Shown here: piece after piece, positions 26,201 through 35,035 of the stretch
How the letters are laid out: every line of letters starts with the position of its first letter
How positions within the stretch are numbered: position 1 is the stretch's first letter
DNA from: Apostichopus japonicus
Taxonomy: Eukaryota > Echinodermata > Holothuroidea > Aspidochirotida > Stichopodidae
Direction of reading: 5' to 3'
Assembly: GCF_037975245.1 (NCBI RefSeq)
Contig: NC_092564.1
Location: 1,195,984 to 1,259,983 of the forward strand
DNA: 64,000 bases
Translations under genes and position numbers: made by a program
Notes under the pieces: generated by a model
What the model was told of the DNA's origin: nothing
The model's input: the letters and a program-made list of their open reading frames with translations, nothing else
The model's database searches: none

Positions 26201-29200
26201 CGGAAGCCTTGGAAAACCAGGCAAGGACCAGAAACAGGGCCCTCCATGATCTCTGCTTCCTTTTCGACTGAAGGTGCACTTTTATGTGAGAAAACAGATA
26301 AACAAAGTGAATACCTTACGAGAGGTTGGAAAATGAAACTTGTTGTTTCTTGCATGATTCTGTGTATTATTTCCAATCCATAGTAATCCTGTAACGTATG
26401 CTTTATTGTTTATGATAGAAACATTAACAATATATGACATGATATGTAAGGTTCTTGTTCTAAACAAAGGCAACGATTCATCTTGTAAGGTTGTACGTTG
26501 GGAAGATATTTCTTTATAGAGTACCTTCATATAGGCCCAAACTTAACTTACATGTTTTCCTGGTTTTCAAGAGAGTCCATCTCTCTGGTCTCATGGGTCC
26601 TCTTCAGGGATGATTTTGTTGCAGTAGACGGCTTGTGAGGTTTGTTGGTCCCAGAAACATGCAGAGAATCAAGATCCTATATTAAAATTGGAATTAAACA
26701 AAATGTTGAATTGATAAAAGCATTTAGTACAAAAGGTTGAATAGGTAAAAGCATTTAGTACAAAAAGTTTTGGTTAGGCTTATTCCTTCAGTAGATCCAA
26801 TTAATATTAAGTTTAATATCTCTAAATCTAACAAGTTTCAAAACAAAAGAAACTGATCAAATTGACAATTTAGCTCACTGGTTTAAATGGATCTAGTTCC
26901 TCCATAACTGCAATTAGTTGATCTCTTCTCTGTTTGAGGTACTGAGACTGGTGCCATGGGTAGTAGACAGGGCTGTTACGACCCTCTCCAACTGGTAAAC
27001 CTTTTGAAAGCAACACACAGACAAAGTGAAAGTTTGAAACAAATTTAAATATCCTCTCACAATGCATTAACTAAAGTAAGCAATTTCTCTCGATTTATTC
27101 CAAGAGTGTTTCAGTGATTAAAGTTTACTCTCCAATTTTGCTGGAAACAACCAAATTTTGCAGATGATTTTTTCTTTTTTGAAAGAGAAAATAATGATGA
27201 AATATTTATATTGGGTTGTGTTATAAATTTACAGATATGGTAAAATGTTATATAAAAACAATTCAACCCTTCCAACTATTCTTGGGTAAATAGTCACAGC
27301 TTGTTACCATTTCATGGTAGCTCCAAAACTGCCAGAATACTGTCTTCCTAAAAATACTGACACTTTAGAATTGTCAGCACGAGGAACAGAAAACAATAAA
27401 TTTGAAAGATTTGTCCAACTCACAGGACTGCATAAATTTAAAGTGACAGTACACGGTTCAACCTTCAGGTGAACTGCACATTGACTCACAATAGTAAGCA
27501 AGCAAACAACTGTATCAAGAGTATCCTTGAATAGAATTGTATTGAGTGGTTAGGTCATATTATATACCTCTTACTGGTATGTTGAAGCACCATTGGGATT
27601 CAGTCAAGTATTGATTTATTCAATCCCATATCACTGTTAATTTCAAACTAACTTGCTTGAAAGCCAGTCACTATTTACTAACCCATTTCTTCTTTGATGA
27701 TGTTTGGATTCCTGATGTGTTCAACAGGAGGTGCATAGCCCCTCTCAGTCTGTGATAATGTCATACTAAAAGAGAACAAAACAAAAAACATCATTGAACA
27801 TCTTTCATCAGATTTTATGCCTTCAGTAATAGAGTGAACTCTAGTATTAAAAGTAGAAACTTTCATACTATTACAACAGCTATTGCAGCATGAGAACATA
27901 ACCACCTTTAAAACTAACCACTGAAGCAGACATGTAGCCAAAGGGGTGGGAAGGAGGGAACAGTGGTGTTTAGAGGCTAAGTTCCCTTGAGGAAGCATGA
28001 AGAAGCAACACTGGGGTGGGAGAGGAGGGAACAGTGAGGTTTAGACTTTAGAGGCAAAGTTCCCTTGAGGCGGGGTGGGTGAAACAGCAAACTTGAGGCA
28101 GTGACAGCTTGGAGGGTCCTTGGGGGTGCAGTGCAACAATGTTACCAGTTTGAAGGCTGAGGTAGATATGAGTGCATATGTATAGGAGACAGGTAAGAGA
28201 GGAGTGAAGTAAATTATATAAATTGGAATGATAATAGAATGACTAAAGGATTTAATGAGAATAGTGACTTCAACAGAACCCCTCTTTGACACCCGAGAAA
28301 ATAAAAATACTCACTGAATTCCAGAAAGATCATTCCCAATTCTCTCTTGTTGTTTCCAAAATTCACTACCAACACGATCTGTGTTCATAAAGCAAAGATG
28401 AATAATTTCTACTTGTATGGGTGATCCAAAATGGGAGGAAACTTGAACACAATATTAAGGAATGTAAGGGAAAGAAACATCTATCATACACACAATGAAT
28501 AATCATAAATTACACTTTATAAAGTGATGAATAACAAAACAAGGTACTTGTTGAAATCATACTTCAAATATAAAAAAAATCTTCTTGATGACTGGTCAAG
28601 AAATAAATATACCCACCCTTCAAAGAGCACACAACTATTATCTTTGTTACCAGTCTGTTGTTTCTGTATCCATTTTTATTTACTTACATCCTTTGCCATA
28701 ATCCATTGCTGGTATGGTTCGATCTATCAAGTACCATTTTATTTACTTACATCCTTTGCCATAATCCATTGCTGGTATGGTTCGATCTATCAAGTACCAT
28801 TTTATTTACTTACATCCTTTGCCATAATCCATTGCTGGTATGGTTCGATCTATCAAGTACCATTTTCATTTACTTACATCCTTTGCCATAATCCATTGCT
28901 GGTATGGTTCGATCTATCAAGTACCATTTTATTTACTTACATCCTTTGCCATAATCCATTGCTGGTATGGTTCGATCTATCAAGTACCATTTTATTTACT
29001 TACATCCTTTGCCATAATCCATTGCTGGTATGGTTCGATCTATCAAGTACCATTTTATTTACTTACATCCTTTGCCATAATCCATTGCTGGTATGGTTCG
29101 ATCTATCAAGTACCATTTTCATTTACTTACATCCTTTGCCATAATCCACTGCTGGTATGGTTCGATCTATCAAGTACCTCTGCTCCTGGGTCTTCCTGAA

Positions 29201-32200
29201 ATCACTGGCCTGGTTCATAACCAAGGTATCAACTGGTTTCTGAAGTAGCTCTGCAGAAATTAAAGAAGAAAGAGATAATCCCCTGACTATAGTTATAGAC
29301 GTTCAGCAATAGTTAATTTGCTGCTACTGGGTAAATTACCTACAGATAACGCTGCTTCTAGGTATAGCAATAATCATTTCAATGAAAACATGAAGCTCTG
29401 TCTTTTGTTGCATCAGAAGGGGTGGGGACATAGAGTAGCATTAGGGTGGTTGTAGGGGTGGGGTTGGGGAAGAGTTGGGTAGGGTGGGAGTTGGGATGGT
29501 GGCTGGAATAGAGGTGATAAATTTCTTTCACCAAACAGTCAGTTAAATAAATTTGTGACCTTAACAAAACAAAAAACAGATGGAAAACATTCAGGCTTAA
29601 AAAACAGTGTGTCATCTGCTCTTTCAGTGGGTGCTGTAGCATGAATTATTAATCACTAACTTGATATGTATTCGTAGCATGACTTATTAATCACTAACTT
29701 GATATGTATCCATAGAATGACTTATTAATCACTAACTGATATGTATCCGTAGAATGACTTATTAATCACTATCTTGATATGTATCCATAGCATGACTTTT
29801 CAATACTAACTTGATATGTACCCATCACATGACTTATCAATCACTAATTTTATATGTATCCATAGCATGACTTATTAATCACTAACTTGATATGTATTTT
29901 TAGCATGACTTATTAATCACTAACTTGACAGTATCCATTGCATGACTTATTAATCACTAACTTGATATGTATTCTTAGCATGACTTATTAATACTAACTT
30001 GATATGTATTCTAAGCATGACTTATTAATCACTAATTTGATATGTATCCATAGCATGACTTATTAATACTAACTTGATATGTATTCTAAGCATGACTTAT
30101 TAATACTAACTTGATATGTATCCGTCGCATGACTTATTAATCACCTACTTGATATGTATCCGTCGCATGACTTATTAATCACTTACTGGTATGTATTCAT
30201 AGCATGACTTATTAATCACTAACTTGATATGTATTCATAGCATGACTTATTAATCACTAACTTGATATGTATCCATAGCATGACTTATTAATACTAACTT
30301 GATATGTATTCTAAGCATGACTTATTAATACTAACTTGATATGTATCCGTCGCATGACTTATTAATCACCTACTTGATATGTATCCGTCGCATGACTTAT
30401 TAATCACTTACTTGATATGTATTCATAGCATGACTTATTAATCACTAACTTGATATGTATCCGTCGCATGACTTATTAATCACTAACTTGATATGTATCG
30501 TAGCATGACATATTAATCACTAACTTGATATGTATCGTAGCATGACTTATTCATAACTAACTTTAATGTATCATTAGCATGACTTATTAATCACTAACTT
30601 GATATGTATCCGTAGCATGACTTATTAATACTAACTTGATATGTATTCTAAGCATGACTTATTAATACTAACTTGATATGTATCCGTCGCATGACTTATT
30701 AATCACCTACTTGATATGTATCCGTCGCATGACTTATTAATCACTTACTGGTATGTATTCATAGCATGACTTATTAATCACTAACTTGATATGTATTCAT
30801 AGCATGACTTATTAATCACTAACTTGATATGTATCCATAGCATGACTTATTAATACTAACTTGATATGTATTCTAAGCATGACTTATTAATACTAACTTG
30901 ATATGTATCCGTCGCATGACTTATTAATCACCTACTTGATATGTATCCGTCGCATGACTTATTAATCACTTACTTGATATGTATTCATAGCATGACTTAT
31001 TAATCACTAACTTGATATGTATCCGTCGCATGACTTATTAATCACTAACTTGATATGTATCGTAGCATGACATAGTAATCACTAACTTGATATGTATCGT
31101 AGCATGACTTATTCATAACTTTAATGTATCCGTCGCATGACTTATTAATCACTAACTTGATATGTATCCCTGCTGTCGTTTCCGATCTATCATCTTCCTC
31201 TGCCAGTTGATTAAAGCTTTGTTTTCATCAAGAAATGAGTCTCTGGGAGCTGGTTGGGAAGTCTGGTCCTTTTGATGACTCTTCACACTTGGTGTCTGTG
31301 GTCTTGATTGGATCCCAGGAGGAATCTAAGAAAAGCAAATGTAAAAACATTAACAAATACTTCTTCAGTCTCATTACTGTTGAACAATGAGCAATGAAGA
31401 TAATTTTAGGAAATTGTTTTAATGAGCCCAAATTCAGGAAATGACAGCAAATATAAGTTTCCAGTCTAATTACTGAGGTCAACAACATAGTAACATTGTA
31501 GGGTCACATCACCTTGGTCAACAATCAAGGAGAAGGAAGTTGGGTCTACATTAATGTTACTGATCTCTAAAGATTAGCCACCCTTTCTACACGATAAGTC
31601 CGTGCAAAATAGTCATATAAAGTTTGAAGAAGCCTCAGCAAATGAAAAATGTAAAACAAAGTGTCACATTACTTGCATAATATAACATTTAATGTTCATG
31701 GGTATTAGAACTGTTACTGATGTTCCATGAAATATGTACAATTGGAAAAGAATAATACGGCAAAGGGAGATAAATGGAAGATTTGTTCTTACTGTAACAT
31801 GGCCTTGTTGTGCAGCTTCTTGAGTAAATTCCTGCATTGTGCCCAGAATGCTATGCGGTATAATGTTACCGCTAGCATCGAACCTTGGCCCACTAATACC
31901 TGTGAAATAAACAGAAAACTAAATGAAAGGACATGTCTGGAAAAGTAAGGAAAGTTGAAGAGAGAAATAATATCATCAAATGTATTTGACAGTGATGCTT
32001 CTTTGAAAAGAGGAAACTCTATGTTTTTAAGAATGGGATGGAAGGTAAGGAAGGGGAGGAGGTATTTACTCATAAAACCAGTAATTCTGCATTGATAGGC
32101 AGTTTAGCACTCTTTTTCTTTGCAAATAGATCTATAATAAATCTTCATTTTCTTGTCAACTGGAAATAGCTCACACTGGCTCCATTTTGAAAATTATACA

Positions 32201-35035
32201 GAGAGCTGTAGTGTAATCTACTGAAAATATATTATTTATACCCAAAGAGGATGGTAATGATGATGATAAGAGGGGAGGAGGGAGGGGGGGTCTACATAGA
32301 TTGCCTTAGTTACCAGCCTGTATTCACTGATATCATCACAAACCAGCTTCATCTATCATGAAAGCATATAATAGTTACTGATGTCTATCCAAAGAAGGAC
32401 AGCATCTTGAGTTAAAAGCAATATTTCTATCTTTAAAAAATCTCAACCTAAGCCCTTCCTGAAGAAGTTAATGAGGTCGCAGAATACTCACCGGAGAAAT
32501 CATCACTTTTGATAGGAGCATGAGGTGGAGCGGGCTTAGCAATCAAGACAGTCTTCAATGGTGGTTTATCTAATTCAGATTGAGGCTTTAACTTGCGGAC
32601 TACCACTCTTTTATTCTTGTCTGGTCCAGCCGACTTCTCGGGAGGTTTTGGAGCGTGCAACTGTAGAGACACGAGTGGGTTTATTACAAGCAAACACGTC
32701 TTCTAATTTGTATGGGTACTTACAGTATGTGTCTCAATGATAACACTCACTGATAACAAAGGTACATAGAACCTCAGATTGTATGGTCACAGACTACCTC
32801 AACTCATAACTTTCACAATATTTGAGGAATGAGAGAAAATGGTTCCTTTGCTTTCGCAGAAGTTGCTTATTAACAATGAAGAGCCAGTTAATAACATGCA
32901 GGATTTGCATTGAAGATTCATACATGGGGTATTCAGTCATCATAACATCTTCTGTATTGAAGTTATGACTGAGGAGAATATACTCTAAAGCGACTTTTTG
33001 CTTTTGCTTGAAACTTTTTGGAAACATTACCAAATATAAGCAATTTTACTCAAGATTAAATGGCAAGTGACCAAACTGAGACAATCTGCTCTATATTTTT
33101 ACCAAATGTTTAGTTGGTATTTAATGATTACATTCCATTCTCTAAAAGCAAGTCAGAAATCTGCAGTATTCTTTACTCTTTTCTTAATATTTAGAATCAA
33201 GTATGGACAGTATTAATGCAAAACCTGCTTTAGTATGTTCTATTAAGACCACTTCAAATACCTTGACATTTAATTATCAGAGCCAAGAGCATGCTACAGC
33301 ATTGTGTTCTTAGTTTCTATTTTCCAAGAGTATGACAACTAAATTTGGCATAGCCCACAAAACCAAACTTGAACAAGATATACTTTTCATTGTTAGTTCA
33401 CAATACTACTTTCATAGGGATGTAAAGCATGCTCACCATTTCCCATAATACAACTTCTCTGTTAACTTATTTGTTGAACATCATAAAAATACCTTTGTAA
33501 GATCATTTTGTTGGATGGCCAAAGCCTGGATGTCGTCACCATCCAACACTTGTTTACTGGGTGGTACAACCTCCTCCTCTAACAGCTGAGACTGTGTGGG
33601 ACTTACTGGTTTCTCTGGGGTACCATCTCTTTTATTACGACTTGTTGACTTTGATTTGTCTATTAAAAGAAAAAAAGAAACACATTAATTTGGTAAACAT
33701 GTTGAAAACTATGTATTCAAATAACTAACTTATTGTATAAAGGAAGATATCATGTGGAAAAGTGAGAATGCTGAAAGGCTAAGCTACAGTATATGGACAG
33801 TCAGATCATCCATTTTGTCATCTTCTTACACACAAGCAGCATAGCATGGTTCCCTCACTTTTCAACAAATGAAATCCCAGATTTTCTTAAGTCCAAAACA
33901 TGGTTCGTAGTTTACTATATAACACACTACTAGGTTAACTTAAGTAGGCCAAACCGCTAATAAACCGCAAATAATGATCATATGTGGCGAGGGGGATCTT
34001 CCAAGAGCAATTAATCTCACACATGACATGCCGTAGCCTTAGCTTTTCAGTTTTCACCAGTTTGTTGAATGCCGTAAACTTATCTCAAATTTCCAGCGAC
34101 CTTGCTTGAGTAATTCTCACTATAATGCAATGTTAGATCTGTGCCTTAGCTTAAATGCATGAAGGCTAGGACAGAAAGTACAAATCACAGGGGAGTATAA
34201 ATCCATAATTGACCACTCCGGACAAAATATTCTTCTTCTTCTTCTTTTTTTGCAAAAAAAACAAGAAGTGTTCATATGAGAATCTTCCTCACTTTTCTGT
34301 ACTGAGAGTTCAAACTTCAAGGACTTTCATGAAACCACAAAAAAAAAAGGTTTTTCCTTTTTCCTACCTTTTCCCAAAATTTCCCATTTTCCTGACAGCT
34401 TGGGAATAATTGGTTTTGAGTTGATCTTTCAACTTTTCTATTGATCCATTAATATCATCTGAAATATGTGTCTTTTTGTTTGAAAAAATGTACAAAACAG
34501 AGAAGCATACCAAGTAGTGATATTAAAATACGACTTGTGTTGAAAGTAATGGCTAGCTGTCACAGCTTTGCTTGTCCAGAGAAAGCAGTTGGAGAGTCTG
34601 TTTGGAACGCAAACATATGAAAGGAATACAAACATCCTAAAGTAACTCAGTATAAACAGGACCTCATAAAGAACTTAATGTAGGCACTGATAATCTCCCA
34701 CTTACACTTGACCGTTATACTTATCTATGACCATTACACTTATCTATGACTAGCAACTCTACAAGCTTTGACATTATGTTGTGACGGGATGAAGGTGGGT
34801 GGCAGGGGGGGTGGGGAGGGGTGGGGAGAGGTGGGGAAGTTACATTGCTGCAGAGAAAGTGATACTAACATGAGCCAATTAAATGGACCATAGTGAACCC
34901 AGAGGTCAGTCTTTTGGAGGACCGACTAACAGATGTAGAATGTTCGGAACTGATGGAGTTACGAGAAGAGGATCTCTTTCTGAGAGAAGATGTAGGTGAA
35001 CCTTGGCGGCTCTTTCTCTCTCTTGGCGATGACAT
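17146..35035 (-). CDS. MYCBPAP: MYCBP-associated protein, complete 22-exon gene, 904 aa
   Basis: Exons in transcription order: 35035-34870, 33659-33493, 32660-32492, 31899-31793, 31325-31157, 29250-29131, 28378-28315, 27765-27683, 27000-26879, 26676-26552, 26278-26053, 25646-25380, 25136-25017, 24251-24135, 23682-23561, 23018-22909, 22192-22163, 21570-21553, 20212-20177, 19607-19531, 17909-17700, 17235-17146. The lengths sum to 2715 nt and every phase matches, giving one uninterrupted frame close to the vertebrate length (about 950 aa). Landmarks recognised include DIQALAI (exon 2), GPRFDASGNIIPHSILG (exon 4), VGSEFWKQQERIGNDLSGI (exon 7), ARVTFESFAGERTTAYLELV (exon 11), RFYFNTSSGVLLPGDKLQFP (exon 12) and GIRTP..SPV (exon 13). 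In vertebrates the protein binds MYCBP/AMY-1 and is linked to sperm development and cilia. Exons 11-12 look like the immunoglobulin-like beta folds of cilium proteins (inference). The start has an in-frame TGA nine codons upstream and A at -3. Confidence 0.92.
17585..17666. repeat. Short interspersed-element-like tail with (TTA)n
   Basis: The sequence aagcgctttgaaacgctg, then aagcgctatataagtgtaat, is followed by a TTA/ATT microsatellite. This aagcgcta-tataa-...-(tta)n arrangement is the common 3' end of several animal SINE/LINE families. It lies in MYCBPAP intron 21, only 34 bp downstream of the exon 21 donor. A weaker relative may be at about 38960. Confidence 0.45.
17700..17909 (-). CDS. 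MYCBPAP: MYCBPAP exon 21 (aa 806-875)
   Basis: Acceptor acctccag, donor GTGAGA. It encodes a basic DKDKDRPKSK stretch, then VERMPVRPYPPPSETGDPVL and KYRNKLYIM, the start of the C-terminal conserved helix. Confidence 0.88.
18178..19137. repeat. 204-bp tandem repeat, about five copies, MYCBPAP intron 20
   Basis: The landmark atacctgtatta recurs at 18211, 18415, 18638, 18842 and 19046. Spacing is 204 bp except one 223-bp unit, which has an extra 19-bp copy of the internal accatagactagtaggagg subrepeat. Each unit contains a small hairpin, acacaataataattgtgt. Copies are nearly identical apart from the first. Confidence 0.9.
19531..19607 (-). CDS. MYCBPAP: MYCBPAP exon 20, Lys/Asp-rich (aa 780-805)
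   Basis: Acceptor tctaacag, donor GTAAGT. Encodes almost only Lys, Asp and Gly (PKKNKKGKDDDKKDKKDGKK), a charged and probably disordered linker. Confidence 0.82.
20177..20212 (-). CDS. MYCBPAP: MYCBPAP exon 19, 36-nt microexon (aa 768-779)
   Basis: Acceptor tactaaag, donor GTATGT. Phase 1-1, encoding KPALDRHSADSP. Like exons 17 and 18 it is a symmetrical cassette candidate. Confidence 0.65.
20485..20990. repeat. 33-bp minisatellite, MYCBPAP intron 18
   Basis: About 14 copies of a unit based on aagctcattcagcatggata plus aacacatcacatt. Some copies carry an extra 14-bp aggatcatcacatt insert that itself recurs, giving a compound array. Confidence 0.9.
21553..21570 (-). CDS. MYCBPAP: MYCBPAP exon 18, 18-nt microexon (aa 762-767)
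   Basis: Acceptor ctccacag, donor GTAAGT. Phase 1-1 with six codons (GPPKEK). Supported by strong splice sites and exact phase only. Confidence 0.65.
21612..21750. repeat. 36-bp minisatellite close to the exon 18 acceptor
   Basis: About four copies of tgttatgacttaaatatgca plus ttcaaaatgaattatc. It lies in intron 17, starting about 40 bp upstream of microexon 18. Confidence 0.8.
22163..22192 (-). CDS. MYCBPAP: MYCBPAP exon 17, 30-nt microexon (aa 752-761)
   Basis: Acceptor attttcag, donor GTAAGT. Length divisible by three and phase 1-1, so it can be skipped without a frame change. Encodes ILSANDTLRG. Confidence 0.75.
22909..23018 (-). CDS. MYCBPAP: MYCBPAP exon 16 (aa 715-751)
   Basis: Acceptor cgttcag, donor GTAAGT. 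It encodes YQLMMEAADMLDAEAESLRI then GFPEKNPTYPSMPD. Helical segment followed by a Pro-rich turn. Confidence 0.88.
23561..23682 (-). CDS. MYCBPAP: MYCBPAP exon 15 (aa 675-714)
   Basis: Acceptor acttcttag, donor GTGAGT. It encodes ELLGLEDEERREELLTRLNS then a hydrophobic/Pro segment SLSFPPLMP. Probably helical. Confidence 0.9.
23970..24090. repeat. 60-bp direct duplication, MYCBPAP intron 14
   Basis: Two copies exactly 60 bp apart containing ctgctttccaggtccatatt, differing at a few bases. Confidence 0.8.
24135..24251 (-). CDS. MYCBPAP: MYCBPAP exon 14 (aa 636-674)
   Basis: Acceptor cattaacag, donor GTAAGT. It encodes MHYSNEVVTNLKELWKDLYD, an acidic DDEDD run and PPWNFSVQGLKE. The acceptor and first exon bases are copied three times upstream. 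Only the nearest copy avoids an in-frame TAA. Confidence 0.9.
24218..24352. repeat. 36-bp array copying the exon 14 acceptor
   Basis: Read on the minus strand, the unit is a cattcattaacag acceptor followed by ATGCACTACTCTAATGAGGT, the start of exon 14. There are three full acceptors and a partial fourth unit. Tac/ttc variants alternate between units. Confidence 0.85.
24878..25014. repeat. 21-bp in-frame array at the start of MYCBPAP intron 13
   Basis: Seven units of tttacatcctccttttagagg on the + strand, beginning about 2 bp inside the intron 13 donor. Because the unit is 21 bp, the exon 13 frame continues through it as a (GCKPLKG)n heptapeptide until a stop at 24840. Confidence 0.88.
25017..25136 (-). 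CDS. MYCBPAP: MYCBPAP exon 13 (aa 596-635)
   Basis: It encodes VAVRRVLDEIVDGIRTPQ and SPVDAYITEEEQFEKENPQ. The acceptor is chosen by phase: AGAG|GTGGCT at 25136 fits phase 0, while the nearer cacag gives a wrong frame. The donor is CAG|GTAGGAGG. Beyond it the frame stays open for 59 codons through a 21-bp tandem array. Confidence 0.87.
25380..25646 (-). CDS. MYCBPAP: MYCBPAP exon 12 (aa 507-595)
   Basis: The longest exon. Acceptor ttttgacag, donor GTTAGA. It encodes VQRFYFNTSSGVLLPGDK, FPFIFKSPNPGIFSETWQL and GGATLQVTLRGIAL, a second beta-rich block. The GIFSE.W..D..P.L.GGA pattern is diagnostic for the family. Confidence 0.93.
26053..26278 (-). CDS. MYCBPAP: MYCBPAP exon 11 (aa 431-506)
   Basis: Acceptor cataaaag, donor GTAGAT. 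It encodes PCLVFQGFRAGWTGDSCSGK, then ARVTFESFAGERTTAYLELV and NDGTTSLHYDWK. The pattern of alternating hydrophobics and 'NDGT' turn resembles an Ig-like/ASH-type beta domain (inference). The exon match to MYCBPAP is strong. Confidence 0.92.
26552..26676 (-). CDS. MYCBPAP: MYCBPAP exon 10 (aa 390-430)
   Basis: Acceptor aatatag, donor GTAAGT. It encodes a polar linker, DLDSLHVSGTNKPHKPST then KRTHETREMDS. Low conservation is expected here. It is supported by both splice sites and by phase. Confidence 0.85.
26879..27000 (-). CDS. MYCBPAP: MYCBPAP exon 9 (aa 349-389)
   Basis: Acceptor ttcaaaag, donor GTGAGC. It encodes SPVYYPWHQSQYLKQRRDQL then a short acidic helix ending DPFKP. The junction codon is Gly split after its first base, matching the end of exon 8. 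Confidence 0.9.
27683..27765 (-). CDS. MYCBPAP: MYCBPAP exon 8 (aa 321-348)
   Basis: Acceptor tcttttag, donor GTTAGT. It encodes HMTLSQTERGYAPPVEHIRN then PNIIKEEM, continuing the conserved central region. Confidence 0.9.
27930..28080. repeat. Imperfect ~90-bp duplication, MYCBPAP intron 7
   Basis: Two copies of a purine-rich block ending ggcaaagttcccttgagg or aggctaagttcccttgagg, each with ggtgggaaggagggaacagtg-like sequence. Confidence 0.7.
28315..28378 (-). CDS. MYCBPAP: MYCBPAP exon 7 (aa 300-320)
   Basis: Acceptor gaacacag, donor GTGAGT. It encodes YRVGSEFWKQQERIGNDLSG, a strongly family-typical segment. Confidence 0.92.
28668..29178. repeat. 63/64-bp array copying the exon 6 donor
   Basis: Eight units, with tacttacatc at 28681, 28744, 28807, 28871, 28934, 28997, 29060 and 29124. 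The last unit is the real exon 6 end. Each minus-strand unit contains about 47 bases of exon 6, then GGAT|GTAAGTAAAT. Units are 63 bp except two of 64 bp with an extra C. It fills about 60% of intron 6. Confidence 0.93.
29131..29250 (-). CDS. MYCBPAP: MYCBPAP exon 6 (aa 260-299)
   Basis: Acceptor tttctgcag, donor GTAAGT. It encodes KLLQKPVDTLVMNQASDFRK followed by TQEQRYLIDRTIP. About 47 bases of its 3' end plus the donor are tandemly copied in intron 6. The exon copy reads GTG (Val) where array copies have ATG, which separates it from the array. Confidence 0.88.
29640..31156. repeat. ~38-bp satellite copying the exon 5 donor, with 562-bp higher-order repeat
   Basis: About 40 units of catgacttattaatcactaa plus cttgatatgtatccgtag. 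On the minus strand each reads GGATACATATCAA|GTTAGT, the exon 5 3' end and its donor. The variant cacctacttg occurs at 30142, 30367, 30704 and 30929, spaced 225, 337 and 225 bp, so a 562-bp block is duplicated. The array occupies about 80% of intron 5. Confidence 0.92.
31157..31325 (-). CDS. MYCBPAP: MYCBPAP exon 5 (aa 204-259)
   Basis: Acceptor tttcttag, donor GTTAGT. It encodes a Gln/Pro/Ser linker then DENKALINWQRKMIDRKRQQ. The 3' junction is the template of the large minisatellite at 29640-31156: its last 13 exon bases and donor recur throughout that array. Confidence 0.9.
31793..31899 (-). CDS. MYCBPAP: MYCBPAP exon 4 (aa 168-203)
   Basis: Acceptor tttcacag, donor GTAAGA. It encodes the well-conserved GPRFDASGNIIPHSILGTMQ segment, one of the best family signatures in the gene. 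Confidence 0.92.
32492..32660 (-). CDS. MYCBPAP: MYCBPAP exon 3 (aa 112-167)
   Basis: Acceptor ctctacag, donor GTGAGT. It encodes LHAPKPPEK, then NKRVVVRKLKPQ and a Pro-rich tail. The VVVRK segment is family-typical. Confidence 0.9.
33493..33659 (-). CDS. MYCBPAP: MYCBPAP exon 2 (aa 56-111)
   Basis: Acceptor tttaatag, donor GTATTT. It carries the DGDDIQALAIQQNDLTK block typical of the family N-terminal region, after a Pro/Ser/Glu-rich linker. Confidence 0.9.
34870..35035 (-). CDS. MYCBPAP: MYCBPAP coding exon 1 (aa 1-55)
   Basis: Begins at ATG 35035 and ends at a GTTAGT donor with one base of codon 56. It encodes a Ser/Arg-rich, probably disordered N-terminus starting MSSPRERKSRQGSP. An unrelated + strand frame overlaps it and is a shadow. 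Confidence 0.8.

Noticed and set aside
27304-27501. Minus-strand frame between MYCBPAP exons 8 and 9 as an extra exon
   Set aside because: Exon 8 joins exon 9 in phase with conserved sequence on both sides. This frame has no matching splice sites.
28524-29199. Long + strand frames (up to 206 codons) with a 21-residue repeat
   Set aside because: They are antisense to the 63-bp array and exon 6. They stay open only because the unit is a stop-free multiple of three, and they break where 64-bp units occur.
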